Assembly (NCBI RefSeq): GCF_035582795.1
Contig: NC_134369.1
Coordinates: forward strand, 54,994,001 to 55,058,000
Direction of reading: 5' to 3'
Source of the DNA: Mycteria americana
Taxonomy: Eukaryota > Chordata > Aves > Ciconiiformes > Ciconiidae
Length of the DNA stretch: 64,000 nucleotides
The translations under genes and the position numbers were made by a program. This document shows, piece by piece, positions 24,820 to 39,200 of this stretch (the stretch's first letter is position 1; every line of letters begins with the position of its first letter). The notes below the pieces were generated by a model. That model had not been told where the DNA came from. It made no database searches and was given only the letters and a program-made list of their open reading frames with translations.

Positions 24820-27800
24820 GGAGATAACCTCTCCTAGCTTAACAGGTTAGCTGTTGAATATCCTTCTTTACTGCCAGCTGGAAGAGACTGAAGAAAGTAT
24901 TCTTGTGATCAGGCCCAGTCATGGTCTGTGATTGTTAGCAGCAGATCCATACACCACACAATAATACTTCAGCCCTGGAGTGACCAACACATACATGCAA
25001 CTGCATTTTTTATTAAATTAGCCAGAGCACAGAATAAGGAGTTTACACCAGCTTCATGACTTCGTGGGGATGAAAATACAAGGTTGGCAAGCCTGCCAGT
25101 GCAAATATTTTGAAGGAACTTCATCTACTTGGGTAAATTCTTACCAGATCAGTAATTTGCTTCATGCTTGATTCTGCATTATGAGACAATAGATCCAGCT
25201 CTAGAGACCCTCAAACCATAGTCAGTCAAAGTGCAAGCTGTCTCAGGACACAGCTGGACAAGACCACTCAGCTTGCTACCAGAGGAAGGGAGGGCTCTTG
25301 TCCACACTCCAAGAATCAGGGAAAAGAAAGGTCTATTCACTAGAGCAGCAGCAATCTCAGCTGGCCCTCACCAGAAGGTCCTGGGGGAGCCAGACCCTTG
25401 GTGAAGGAGGGAAGAGCGGTGAAGGTGCAAAACCACACCCTTAGATATGTTTTCTGACCCCAGCTCACTTTCACTCCAGGTCAATCTCGAGTCCTATGCG
25501 TGCTTTAGATGATCATTTCTAGATGTGCAGACCCAAAACAGGGGTCACACTACCTGTTTCACTCTCATTTTCCCTTGGAGCTTGGAAAAATCGGACCTTG
25601 GCACTCAAGCTGCACTGCATTTTGCGTTTAGTGGCCTTCGGTTGGGAACTTCCAGCACACTTGCCCACACAAACACACCAATGCACCTGAGGCTTGGGAA
25701 ATGGGTAAGCTGGGCTCCAAACTGAGATATGAAATCTGTGGCTTGGAGCACAACTCTACTGCTTTTCTATATGTGATTAGTATTTCATGCACTGTGGTGC
25801 ATCAGATATGGAATTACAAAGCCTGGACTTTGTCTGGTTGATGTTGGTTCAGAGCAGTGGTTTGGAAAGGTAACTTAAGCTCTCTGTAATTCAATTTCCC
25901 CACCTGTAGAATGGTTTGCAGTAGCTTACTTTTGTAGGATGCACTGAGACCTTCAGAAGAAAAGCACTGGTTAAAAACAGCATTTATGCACTGCAGTTGT
26001 GCATTAAGTGCTTTTGATTCATCTTTATGGACCTGAAAGTAATTACAAATTGTCTTCCCAAATGAGCATAATTATTGAGACAGTATGTTAACTTCTACTC
26101 CATTCCTGTGTGTTCTTGCATTTCTGCCTGATGATTTGAAGACTTTGAGACTCTTAAGACTAATAAATACAAAAGCTGAAGAGAGTAGGAAATGCAGTCT
26201 CATCTGGGAGAAACCCTGGTAATACAGCCTACATGATTCAACATCAGAGTGCATTTCACTCAGGAATCAATGATGTGCTTAGTTGTTGAAGCTTCGAAGG
26301 CACAAACTCTTCTCATAGTAGCTGTTACTTTAATGTTGTTAGTTTTGAAAGTCCCTGGGCAAAACCAAACACCCTCCAGAAGGGGATGTTCAGAACTGCA
26401 GGAGCAGCACACTGACCTGTTGACTATAACCAAACAGAAGTCAGAGCACTTTGCTCCCAACTGGTTATTCCCAGATACATCTCACTGCTTTGGCGGCACT
26501 GTGCGAGGGCTCCTCTCTTTATGAAATGGATGCTCTGATTCATCAAATGAGGGGACTTAAGTCAGACCAATGAAGCCAAGACCTGCAAAAGGCTCACAGT
26601 GGAGTCCAAATGACGACCTTTTTTTTCCTAAATTTGCAGCTGTCATATGATTCCATTGAGAGATTTACAAAATTAGAATCTCAGGAGCACGTGTGGGAGC
26701 ACGTGGCGTCCTTGCAGGATCTGGCTCAGGATACAGTATGTTAAATGAGTATTTTCTGCATCTGACTGTAATCTTCAAGGCACAAGTACACCGCATGGGA
26801 GCAACAAGCTCCCAGACAAAGCATGCTGTGATTCTTGGAGCTGACAGAATTTCACAAGAAAGGTCAAAGCTGAGATCCATAGGGATGAAATCACTGACTG
26901 GCCCATGTCTTGATACAGATTAAATGTTTAAATAGGTCTTCATGCCAGTGGGTCATCTGCTTTTGTACCCACAATAAGTCATACCACTAATAAATAAGTA
27001 AAGGGAAAAAAAGTAGTTTCCTTTTTTGATAGAACATTTATCCGTGGTCTGAAGAACTGGAGACATCTTATCAAATACAAGATGATTTCATAATGCTATA
27101 CTGATACAGTACCTCCTGGCAAGGTTGAGTGAGGAGTTCCTTGAGGAAAAAAAAGCTAGAACTTTGTATTACCAACAGAAAAAAAAAAACCACCCCACAA
27201 AAAAGCAAAAACCACTTTTCTGATCCTCTCAGAAGAAAACTTTTTATGTCTGTCCTCTTTGATCCAAAGGAGGGAGCTGCAGGGTTGGGTAGGACTTCAT
27301 ATACTGAGCATGACACCATATGGTATGGAACAGCCCTTTGGTCAGTTGGGGTCAGCTGTCCCGGCTGTGTCCCCTCCCAGCTTCTTGTGCACCTGGCAGA
27401 GCATGGGAAGCTGAAAAGTCCTTGATTTACTATAAGCACTACTTAGCAACAGCTAAAAGATCCCTGTATTATCAACACTGTTTTCAGCACAAATCCAAAA
27501 CATAGCCCCATACTAGCTACTATAAAGAAAATTAACTCTCTCCCAGCCAAAACCAGCACAATCTGGTAGTCCATTCCCAGGTTTGCTCCCATGACGTGAG
27601 CATCACAGTTTTTCCATCACAGCTGAGCCAGTGCAGAGCAGGCCGATCACCAGGGAGTATGCTGGCGTACGAACATGCAGCCGCCTGGCGCTCCACCCAG
27701 CTGCCCAGCCTGCAGGGACTGCAAGGTTGTTCAGCCCCTGCCGTTGAGGAACCAGCTCCCCAACACTTCCACATTGTAAACTCACATGGTATCCTGCTTT

Positions 27801-30800
27801 GCATAAATTTCCATACTGTAGAAAAGGAATTTTGGGATTTTAATTTGATTATAGCATTTTAGTCTACCAACTGCAAGGTACTGAATAAGTTCCAAGGATT
27901 ATAGTTGTTACTAAAACAGTGACTTAATTTGGGTGGCATCCTTTGAGTCTTTTACAGGTTGCCACAGTCAGATGTAGGTTTTGAATGGCATTTAGTACCT
28001 TTTGGCACAGATGAGTTTCCACATGCTTTGCCAGTCCTCAGCGGATCTCCCACACCCCGAGATCCACATCGGCGGTTGCCATGGTACACCTCACTTGGAT
28101 AAAATGGTGCTGTGGAGGGTACATGCAAAGCAGCTTCTAATGGCTCTCCCTTCTTCCTCCGAACAGAAGCTAGCAAAGAAACAAATATATTTCTGAAAAA
28201 AATGTGTTAAGATTGTCAGCCTTAGAGGAGGAGTGAGCAACTACAGCACTACAGGGCTCCAGTAGCTCCCACTGAAGTGTACAGGAGAGCAAACACACAA
28301 CGCTGCGGGGCTGCGGTGGGAGGCAGCAATACCAGCTAGCATGTGTCTTCAAGCTGGCATGGATTTCAACCCAGTTATCTGCAGCGGGGTTTAAGCATGC
28401 GTTCTTGCTATACTGATCTGGGGCCAAGACCCTCAGAAACATGAATCAGATGAAAATGCTGCTGCTGACTCTACCAGCATCCCCTAACTCCTCCAGAGAG
28501 CACCTGTGTAACACTTGTAAGATAAGCAGCTTTGCTGGAGGTGCGTCGCAGCTCTCCTGTGAGGTGTGTGCTGTAAGGGGCAGATACGCTGTTTTCACAT
28601 AGCTGAACTCTTTCAGGTCCTTCCCCGACACAGCAATGCATCATTCATTTGCTGAAACACACGCCGAGTCCTGGTGACCTCCTAGCCCATAAACATGGGC
28701 TTAAATGTGCTATTGAACTGGGACCAAAATGATGCCATTTAGAAACAAAATGCTTTCTTTTCCCACGGGTTATTGAAACGATTGAGCCTCAAGTGATAGA
28801 TGCAATACAGTGATGCAGAGCTGATCTATAATAATCAGACCTTATGGGAATTCTGTACTGTAAAACTAATCGAGTGGTTTGCCACCCTGATAAATGGAGA
28901 AATTGAAAATGTGATTTGTAATTCAGAAAATAATGGATTAATTAAATAGTCATGAAAACCCAAAGATTCCTTGAGTAATAAGGCACTGAACAGAGACCCA
29001 TAATTATAACAGAAGAGAAGGGAAAAAGCTGACTGGCAGTCACATTATCATCTATTGTTCCGAAATTTACTGAACGGTACGGTGAAAAAATGCACTGAGA
29101 AAAGACTGATTGCAGTAAGCCATGCTACAGAGCCAGATGGTAGCTATGTTATTTCCTCCAAAAATGGTCCGAATCATGTGGTTTGATTCCAGCTGCCCAG
29201 CTCTGGAAGATAACCAGAGGCTAATGTCTATTTTGCATTTAGTTTGGGGTGTTCCCTGCCCTGTACCAACATCACTTCTCATCTGGCCCATGTACGTGGC
29301 ACTAAATGCAAGGCTACAATTGCTAATTGGGCTATGAACGGGACTTTGATCTAGGGGAGAAGCAGCATATCCATAACCTGCAGACCATAAATACTAGGAT
29401 TTTGGGTAACTTTTATGAGAGGCTGTTTTTAGCTGTCCTTACCCCACCATCTCCTCTATGAGTACAGATTTGTTTATGCTCTTGGGGATAGGCAGAAAAA
29501 GAGCACGTCTGTTTGACATCCAAGGCAAACCAGTGTTAACAGCATGTGTGCAAAGTGCTACAGACACTGCCACATTTGGAGGAAGGGTAGCTGGGAGGTC
29601 CTGTTGCTCCCAGGTCCACTCCGTCCCATGCTCAATCAGGTATGCCCCAAAAACACCTGCAGGCAAAACAGCTGGAGCAGCATCTTAATGCCCCATGGCA
29701 TAAGCCAGGTGCTCAGCCAAAATGCAGCTGTTTATGGCCCCACTTTGAGGACATAACTATGGAAATGACTCCATGCACTTCCAGGGCTGGGCAGCAACTG
29801 TGTTTAGAGTTCAGCATCTCAGACTTTCTGTATTGTCATGCTATGGCCATTTATTTGAATTTGGGCACATGAATCCTTTGTGGATCTACCTGTTCATCAT
29901 GCTAGCAAGTCTTCCCCCGTGGAGAAGGGCTGAGAGAAAAATTGGGACCAGAGGGTCAGTGTTAGCTAGATATCCTTCAGTGGGGAAAAGAAAGTCAAAC
30001 CTTACTCTACTGCAAGATCCAGTGTGGGGCCAGAGAGTTAGACCTTGACCATGTCTTAAGGGGGGGGAGGATGGTTTCTCTATGCTTCCAGTTTTCCAGT
30101 GTGCATTAGTCCAATGTAGACTGTGTATGGGAATGGAAAAGGAAAATTCATACTTACCCCTCTGACCAGAGAATCCAAACAACAATTTATTAACTTATTC
30201 ATTTTAAAAATTCTGCAATTTTAGGAGAGAAACTCTTTTGCTGGGCAGGTTAATTTTACCAAGCCCTCACGATAAGGGTTCTGTAACAGCATGACATTGG
30301 AAGCAAAGAGAAATCACAAAGGAGAGAAGAGGGAGCCAGAGACGCGTGTGCCTGTTGGGCCATGCTAGCGGGGAACCCAGTTGCTTCGCCTTTGCTCAGC
30401 CCTCCCAGGGGATTTATGTAAATACCAATCCCATGTTCACTTTTGCAATGCACAAAACAACCACAGTTGTGTGATTAGGCTTGCAGCATCTATAGCCTTG
30501 TTCTCCTTCCCCTGAGGCTGCTACAATGTAAAATGTGTGTCTCTCTCTCCTCCCACTGCTGTAAGACTATTTTATTTCAGCAGAAGTCACACATTCAGCT
30601 CCATTAAACATAATGGCATCAGACTGACATGAATGCTCTTTTTAGTTTTATAGTGAGTGCTTTTGCCTTTGAGAAGGGAAATCCTCTCTCTAAAAGCTTC
30701 TGTTCTCCACATTGTGCCAATGGATGGCACCATTAGCTACCAACTGCAAAGTGGCTACACTTTGGGGGGGGTGGTTGCACCCTGCTGATCCCTTTTTGGC

Positions 30801-33180
30801 ATTCTTGTCTGCACCCCCACTCCAGAGCTCTGCACCAGTATGTAAAATTTCCTCCAATGTTCAAGAAGGAGATCTACAAACTTGGTAAAATTATACAAAA
30901 CAGAACTGTCTTTGAAGAATAGGTGCATCAGACATCTATTCTTCAAGCTGTTTATTCCTGTAAAAACAAAGCAATAAAAATCGACACCATAGCATGTTGT
31001 GAGAATTAACAGATGTTGCAGAGCAGCTGGGGACCTGGGGTGCGGGATGTTCACAGCATGGCTGTCCCAGTTTTGTGAGGCAGTTCAAATGTTTCAAATC
31101 CAAATGCTCTCCCCAGCTGGCATCACGAGCAGTAGTGGCACATACGCCTGCTAAGATGTACTTGTGCTAACTTCTCAGAGTGATTTCTAGAGGTATGAAG
31201 AAGACATAAGGTGGTTCACTGCAGTTAACCCCAAAGAGCTCTCACATCCCCCACGGACAGGCAGATGCACCAACATCTTGTACTACAAAATCCTGGGAGC
31301 TGCTGTCCTGTGGCATGCTCCTTCCTTCGTGCCTCACTCCACACTGAAGGCTTGGAGGTTGCTGCTATGAGAATGAGTTATTCCTTCAGCTTGCGTCTCT
31401 AGCTCCGAGTTTGCACCTTGGTGCTAGGACAGTAGCAGCAGCTGCTGCAAAGTCAGGGGTCAACAAAATATAAACGCCCTTGTATTACCACAGCTGTGCT
31501 AATGAGAAGAAGACAACCAGCTGCTGCAGGGAGAGAGGTGGCTGCCCTGCCCCCAGCTGTGGGAAGAAAGTATGTTCCCTGGGAAGCTCAGGCTGATCTC
31601 TGTGGGGCTAACGTATAAAGCAGAAATTTCGGCAACTGAAAGGTTGGGAGTGTTGGCACTGCCCTTGTTGTGCTTCATCATTGTCTTACAGTTTCCTCTG
31701 GTGGGCATTTGTATCGACACTTCTGCTGGTGACAGGCTCTCTGCCCTCCGCACACGTGCCTTCTAGCACAGCTCCTGCTAAAAGACCAGCATTAGCTGCC
31801 TGGGCAACGGGTGCCCCTGCGGATTGCTTGCTGTGCTGGGGAACATGGGAGCTGATGCTCATCTGCCCATCATTTTGTCTTTCCACAGACCAGTTCCCTC
31901 CTGACAGACTTCAGATTCACTCCGTGCTGCAGCTTGGACATGCTTCATGCACTCTAGATGAATCAATAGGAATAATGTACTGTTAAGGGTGACAAAGGGC
32001 CTCAGAGCGTCTTTGACATTCGCTTTAATTTTAATTTTCCCTTTTTGAAGAAGAACCACTGTAGTTTCCATTTGATCTCTTGGGCAAATTTAGAGCAGAG
32101 TGTAACATGTGGCCACTTGTGCCGGGAGCTTAGGCTTAGTAAAATATGATAAATTGGCAGGGCGCTAATTAGCAACACAGTCCTGTTCTCTCATTTGTGG
32201 ACATGGTTTCTGGCTGTGGCTTTGTGTGAGAAACCAAATCAAATGCAAGTAAACAAACTGGAATTTGCAATCAGAAGTGCTTGGGTAAGAAGCTGCTTGA
32301 CAGCTTCCAACCAGAGGCACAAAGATGGCAACAGGTACAGTAACAAAACCATCCTTGCAATTTACAGGGAGAAAACAGTCACTGAAATTCCTTGTCCCCA
32401 GGTGACAAAAGGAAGAATCTGTAGATTAAAACCCAAACTGAAGGGTAGGTGAGCTGCCATCAGTTTCTAGATCAGATTGGCATGTTCATCCAATAAAGCC
32501 CCACTGCTGCAGGGACCTCAAGCTGTGGTGACTCTCTCCGTATCTCCTGTGCCTTTTTGCCATGGCATGTTACAGTCTTGTGGACTTTTGGTAGTGCACA
32601 AAAGAGGTTATCCATCACAGGATATGGGAAAATATTCCCAGGCCAGAGCTATGGTATGGAGGGGATGCTCTGGAGAATGCAGTGGATGAAATGCCTATTG
32701 TGCGGCTGCCTGGGATCGTAGGGACTGGGTTTCATGACCCAAACAGCCCCTTCCAGCTTTTTGAACTTGTTGGAATATATTATGTGCTTGGTAGCTCTTT
32801 GATTCTGATGCACAAGGTAAGGTTTTGCTTGACTCTAGAATCAAAATTCCTGAGGACAGAGGCAGCCGAGCCCTGGCTGTGCCTGACTCAGGACAGACGG
32901 GCGCTGTGGCTGCCAGCCCAGGAGACAGGATCGCGGCTCTGCTCTGAGCAGACTCTGGCAGCTTAAGGGAGCACATGCTTCACCCGCCAGTGCCAGCAGG
33001 GGAAAGGATTAGATTACTTTAGTCCATTCTCCTCCCACTCATAAGCCTGCATGGTATGGGCATGTGTTACTTTGCCTTATTTCTCCTGTGTTAGTATAAG
33101 CTTTTTGTAGGAAACCAAGCCATCGAGCACATTCTGCAAATGCACTTCTTTGTCTCCTGTCCCAGAAGTTGCCTTCTGCA

Positions 33181-33220
33181 CCTCAGAAACAGCATGCAAA
33201 CCTCAGAAACAGCATGCAAA
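33181..33220. repeat. Perfect 20-bp tandem duplication (x2)
   Basis: The unit CCTCAGAAACAGCATGCAAA is present at 33181-33200 and repeated without mismatch at 33201-33220. The identity suggests a recent duplication, probably length-variable between individuals. Confidence 0.95.
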
Positions 33221-36200
33221 CCAGAGACCTCTTGAGGCAGGGTTTGGTCATTCCTGGGCATCCCTTCACTAACGAGGCGCTACCCGAACACAGATCCCTC
33301 ATAGCCTTCCTAAAATGAAGTTGTTAATGGAACAAAAAGGCTTCTTCATTGCATAGTGCTATGCCTTCTGTGGCTAGGAATGAGCTTTTATTCTTCATGG
33401 AGCACAGAAGAACAGATGCGAGTGTCTTCGTGGTAGCACTGTATGCTCATTTCAACATTTGCCTGTATACAAACCAGCCTCTATATTACAATGCACTAAA
33501 AGCTAAGAAAAACACACTCATGGAAGACGCCTTAATGAAGCTATGCCAGATCAGGTCAGGTCAAAGGTCTAGTCATGCTTCCATCAGCAGTCAGTAGCAG
33601 AAGTCCAGGGGACTTCATGCCACAGTATCTCCATTTCAGCCTCCAGGGATTTTTCTACTTAAGGATTTCCCACACAGATTGTGAGGGAACAGAAACCACC
33701 AAGAGACACCCTGCGTCCCTATAATTTGGAAAAGGAGCACAGAAAAGGAGCCCAACAGTGTAACTTAGAGGGAGAGTAAGCAGTGGAAAGGAGAGTGTCA
33801 AATGGCATCTGCTGGCTTGCAGATCAACGTCAGTCCTGCAAAGCCTCCCATAGTTCCCAAACATTGTGTCAACCGGCAGTCAGGAGAAACACCAGTATAG
33901 ATGCCAAATGAATCCAGTTTTGAAGCTAACTTGGTATTTTCCTTCTCTGAAGAGACTGCTAATGGAGGTACTCACTGTGCTGGTGCTTGCCAGGCAGCAC
34001 CAGGTTGGTTGCCGCGAAAGCAGGGCTGCGTGCCAGAAAGGAGTATCTAGCACCTTGTAAGACGGGGTCACCAGTGCCTGCGTGCACCTGCACTCCCAGC
34101 TGCAGAGACGTGTGTAGGCAATCCAGGCAAGTAAATTAATGAGCTTTGCTTAACAAACTGCCCCAAGTGAATTCCTGAAGCAATTTACGTGTTAGGTATA
34201 GAGCAGTAAGGATGTAAAAATCCAGACTAGCTCTTTATAGGGGATAAAATAGCAGGGGATTTGTAATGAAGAGGAAATATGACTTGGTAATTAGATAGAA
34301 AATGAATAACGGAGCTAAAGGCAAATTTCAGACAATGAACTGAAATATGCTTTCAGGAGGATTTTTCTATTAAGGCTAATTGCAACAATAGCTGTTCAAT
34401 AACATAATCCTCAAGTAGCATGAGATGCTTCTGGTCCCAGGCACCTAAGCTTAACTAAAAGAATTTACAGGCCTATAATAGACTTCCACTTTTTTAGTGA
34501 GAAAACTTCCAATATTTGTATTAGTGCTGCTTCTGGACTTTCATCTGAGCTCTTAGCTCTGGCCGCTGCTTACTGCAGGCAGACTCTTACAGTTAGCCCT
34601 GGTGTAAACTTACTTTCAGCAAGTTGAATTAGCCTAGTGACCAAAAACTGTTCTGGTGCTGAGTGTTGCATGCTCAGACAGTGGTGGTTTATTTTCAATT
34701 AGCTGTGTAGACAAAGAACTTGAGAGCTTCTCCGCAGAGCCAGAGATAACACGGAGATGGCCAAAAAGGCAACAAACGGCTCACATGTTCCAAACAGGTA
34801 CTGTGTTTAAATACAAAAAAGATGTTAATCTGACACTTTCCAGGGTCTCACAGTGAGTTGCTACAACAATCAGTTGCAACAAGCCACGTGGGAGGAAAGC
34901 CTCATCTCTTCTTTTTCTCAACGGTGCACCCACTCAAAAGTAAATCAATGAGCTAGTGCCTTGGTGTGGCAAATGGCCCAACTGCATAGATGTCTATCAC
35001 TGAACAGCATGTGCAGGGAGTTTCCTGGCACACCGCAGGTGATACTGCGTACGTTTCCATGCCTCCTTATTCCTTGTCTGTTCTGGAGGGCTGGGAGCAC
35101 AAGGGTGGTAGTCAGTGACTTCCCTCTGGGCCAGTCACTACAAGTTTCCAGGTGGCTGCTGGGTCTGGATACTTTCAGTAGCTGGTTGTTCCTCAGCAGC
35201 CGTTCTGGGAAGTGAGTTGTCTATGCCCAGTTCCTCTGGGGCTGATGGTCCTACCTCAGGGCATTTTGCAGCTGGGATGCCTGGCCACCACATGAGCTGA
35301 GGGGAAAGGATAAGGAGAGATACGGTCATGAAAACTGAACTCGTCTGCCTGTTTGGAATTGTATCCTTCCCCCCAGGTCACACAAGTAGGGATGAAATCC
35401 AGGCTGTCGTTGGCACATATGGAAATCCTCAGTCACCAGGTTGTCAGTGAGTATGTTCAACCATGATGCATGGAGAATGGAAAGGAGAAGGGAAAAAGAA
35501 GCCCTCCTGGTTCTTCTGACCACTTGGCCACTCACGCTTCTGTGTGACACTGTCTTTGAGCTGCCAGCAGCGAGTGCAGGAGCTCTCCAGTAGCCCTGAG
35601 TCTCTGGAAAGTCTGGCTAGGCTGGCTCCAGGGGATGCGCAGTGTTGTCAGCGTATCTCACCCCAGAACTGAAACTCTTGGGATTGTTTTCCTCCCTTGC
35701 ATCTCTTTCACCATGGGAGGAATAGAGTTGTTTACAAACTCAGGACATTAATGTGAGTAAAAGGTTAAAGGTTCCCCCAGCAATTTTTGCCTCCTCCAAG
35801 GAGTCTGACAGAAGAGACAGAAATGTCATATTCCTGCTGGTTTTGTTTTAATTGAGGACATGTCAGACCTCTGCCTGCCCAACACTCCTTTTTTATGTGG
35901 GGTGTATGTAAACAGTGACTTTCCAATGTTCCTACCACAAGCTAATGATAAAGAGAAACGACGGTCCCATTTTTTTCTATTCACTGTTACACATCTCCAG
36001 ACTCTCACTTTCCCTCCTGGAAATACCTTCTCTGGCTATCGGTGACAGGAATCAGCTGAAAGCTCATCGTACTTCAGCCAGCAGCCAGGCAGCACACCCC
36101 TATAAAGCTCTGCTCCCCTGCCTCTCCTTTCACCACTTCAGCTGCTGTTGCCCTCTGTCTAGCCAACCAGTTCCTACTGTTTTATCATTGTCTTGCAAGG

Positions 36201-39200
36201 TCTCCACTTTGCTCCTGGGGCCATCAGCGATAATCATGGGTTTTGTCAGCACCATTGATTTTATTAGTGTATTGAGGATATTGAACGCTTTCCTTGGAAC
36301 TCCCAGCCCCTGCATTACTGTGATCCAGGAGCATCTCAGCTTTCTTTTATAAGAGAAAGTACTCTCTCATGGTCACAAAGAAAAGCTTGAACACAAGGTT
36401 CTGGTGCACTCTGTAAGGGCATAAAGCTGAGGGCAGAGGAACAATTAAAATGTGCTTGTAAAAATAATGGAAAAGATTGTGATTCTCATTTCGGTGTTTA
36501 CAGCATGGCTTTGGGATTTGGGGTTGGCAGTGCTGCGAATGTTCCACACAAGCACTGCAGCCAGCAGCTGTTAGCATGGGGCTGGTTAGTCAGCAGCCTC
36601 CACAGAAAAATCATCAGGAGGAGACAGCAGAAAACTCTGAGAACAGCCTCTTACAAGGGATTTAGCATCCTTGAGGGGGAGAGTGTTTGGACTCTGCAAA
36701 CCGGCAGGAACAGAAGGCACCCAGTGCTATGAACACGCAGACTCTCAAGCGAATGGTGCTGGTTGCCCCCCGGGGGCTGCACTGCCTTCAGCCAAAACCT
36801 TTGCCTGCTTAGCATGGACATTGCTGACTTCTGACACTGCAATTCAAACCTGGCTGCTGCCCTGAACAGCCCGTGCACCAGCCTCCCGCTGCTTGTCCAG
36901 AACCTGCGTGAGTTGCCCTGCTCCAGATTCAGATGAGATACCTCACCTAGCAGCGATCCAGCTCTGCTACCTTCCCTGCCATACCTGGATTGCTCATCAA
37001 ACCTGGCTCCCATTCCACACTGCGTGAGTAGTCTATAGAACAAACTGATGGGAACATCAGACATTGACCTAGTCAGAGGAAGAAAAGTAGATGAAATGAT
37101 AGTTCTCTTGGAACTGCTATTTCAGGATGTCTTGTGGCCTTTTCATTCGACAAGCTTAATAAAGAATGCTTATGTCGTACAGGAAATCTGGTTAGTCTCC
37201 ATGAGAGGACTTCTCAATTGTTAATCTCATTTCTGCAAGAGACTAAAATCTGGCTACCATGATTATTGTCAGCCTGTTGATCTAATATTCGTAATCATAT
37301 CCGTAATTACATAGCCAATCACTTTTTAACTGGTAATAGGATCTCTGAAAAATACATCTGGTTGGAGTAGTAAATCCACCTGCTCTAGAGATTCCTGCTT
37401 CTAGTTTGCCTTGTTTATGATATTGAACAATTTGCAGACTTTTGATGAAGTCCGCACAAGCCATAGTTGTCAGTGCTGCCATTCACTGTACAAATGCATC
37501 GTTTATGTACCATTTATTTTGATACCATTTATCCTGTTGTGACATACCCATAACCCAGTCATGAGGTGAAATACAGATCAGCTGCTCCAAATACCCTGGG
37601 GACACACAGATTGCAGTTAGTTAATAAAAAGAGAGACAGTCTCCTTACAAGGCAATGAGTCATATTAGATTCTTTTAAAATTTCCCTATATTTTAAAGAC
37701 AGCATATTAATAGTCTGGGATCTAGCATAAGTGAAAAAGACCATGGCTATACAGGCTACAGACTTTTCTGGCTAAAGAACAGATATTTAATATTAATAGT
37801 TTTACCTAAGTATCATAATTACTTACAGTAACATGCCTGCTTCTCCTCTACCTGGCTATGGTTCATACTAGTACAGGGCAGTTTGTAGTTACCATAGCGA
37901 TAAAGGCCATAAATGTAGATCCTCAAATGGGTAAATGCCAAGTTGGACTTCAGGCACCCACCAAAATCCTCTGGAATCACATGACTCTGAATTCTTTCTC
38001 AACACCTCTTGGAAATCATGACCTCGACTTGGGTGTGTGGGCTCCCCTGGGAAATGCATAGAAAAAGTCAGGACCTCCAGAACAAGATTCACAGGTGTTG
38101 TGCTGTGTTTAAGACATGCTGTGTACTATCTGCTACAGAAGAAGTGTGGCATCTTTACGAATAGACCAGGATAAAAAAATGGAGAAGTTTTCACTCTCCG
38201 TGATCACAGCTGATTCCTGAGAATTACTGGCTTTCTGGGAACACACCGTTGCTGTCTAGGTTTCAGAGGAGTGCCCTGCTTCTCTGTTGTGAAATCAGTT
38301 TGTAGGTAATATGGTTTGCATTTACCCAAGCCCTGGCACAGGGATTTCGCCTTTGTTGGGATGCTCACTTCCAAGGACTCAGGTGTTGCTCCAGACGAAT
38401 GATGCTTATGTTAGGAAAAAAAGGCAAATAGTGTCTAATTATGAAGAAGATGTAACGAAGAGGCAAATGAATGTTATTTGTCACCCATATTGTAGAGAAG
38501 AAAACCATTTCATCTCCATAGGAAGTTCCGTGTTTAGAGCAGAGTGGAGGTGGAGCATCGGTGGAAATAAAAAACAATAGGAGAGGGCTCTTGTCTAGCT
38601 TCTAGGGAAACAGTGATAGTTCCCATTTAATTGCTGTAACACCAACTTGGAAATGCTTCTAATTTACAAAGTAGTAACTGTGCTCCAGTTTGAAAAGCCA
38701 AAGGCCCAGACTTATTAGGAAAATGCCCTGAAGTCCTTACTAATATTTTGAAACTTCAAAGTTTAAACTAGACAGGAGAACGGAGTATGAAACAGGTTGA
38801 CAGTGCTGCTAAGGAACAAATAGCAAATTTGGTAGGTTCCCCTTGACTGTTTTCTGTGACCTTTTCTGTAACCCTGCCCCACAGAAGCCAGCAAGGCTCT
38901 TCCCCTGCAGAGCTGCTGCATGGCCAGGGCCAACTCCAACCAGCTGGGCAGGGACTCTTCAGTCTGGCCACAGCCCCACACCTGTGGGCCCAGCAGGCTG
39001 GCTGCAAGACAGGAGGATGGAGGGAGAGTGCCTTGAGGGGTACTTAGGAGTTTTGTGTAAAGAAAATAACCCCACCCCTTGAAAGCTCCGTTTTTGGCAG
39101 TTCTTCCTTTGTGCGCTTTTGCACCACATGAGAACCTGAAGTGATGTTTGGAGAGCTGGAGCTGAGGGACCACACAGGCAACATGAGGAGAGATTTGCAT

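Larger units (their letters stand above)
19351..33180. other. Intergenic DNA, no gene recognised
   Basis: No open frame here matches a family I know; the longest are 120-135 codons, and frames on both strands overlap. Features seen are a (GGTT)5 microsatellite (24163-24182), a 13-bp perfect palindrome (24792-24819) and AT-rich, homeodomain-core-containing stretches at about 24360-24620, 28720-29010 and 32090-32180 that may be regulatory. No RNA gene was recognised. Confidence 0.55.

Noticed and set aside
32680-32780. CR1/L3-like tail (GACCCAAACAGCCCCTTCCAG)
   Set aside because: Similarity is limited to a short pyrimidine-rich block, and the octamer terminus is missing.
35915-36352. 145-codon + strand frame
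   Set aside because: No recognisable family and no supporting signals; treated as chance.
38763-39200. 145-codon - strand frame
   Set aside because: No domain, no splice or promoter context, and a 79-codon frame overlaps on the other strand.
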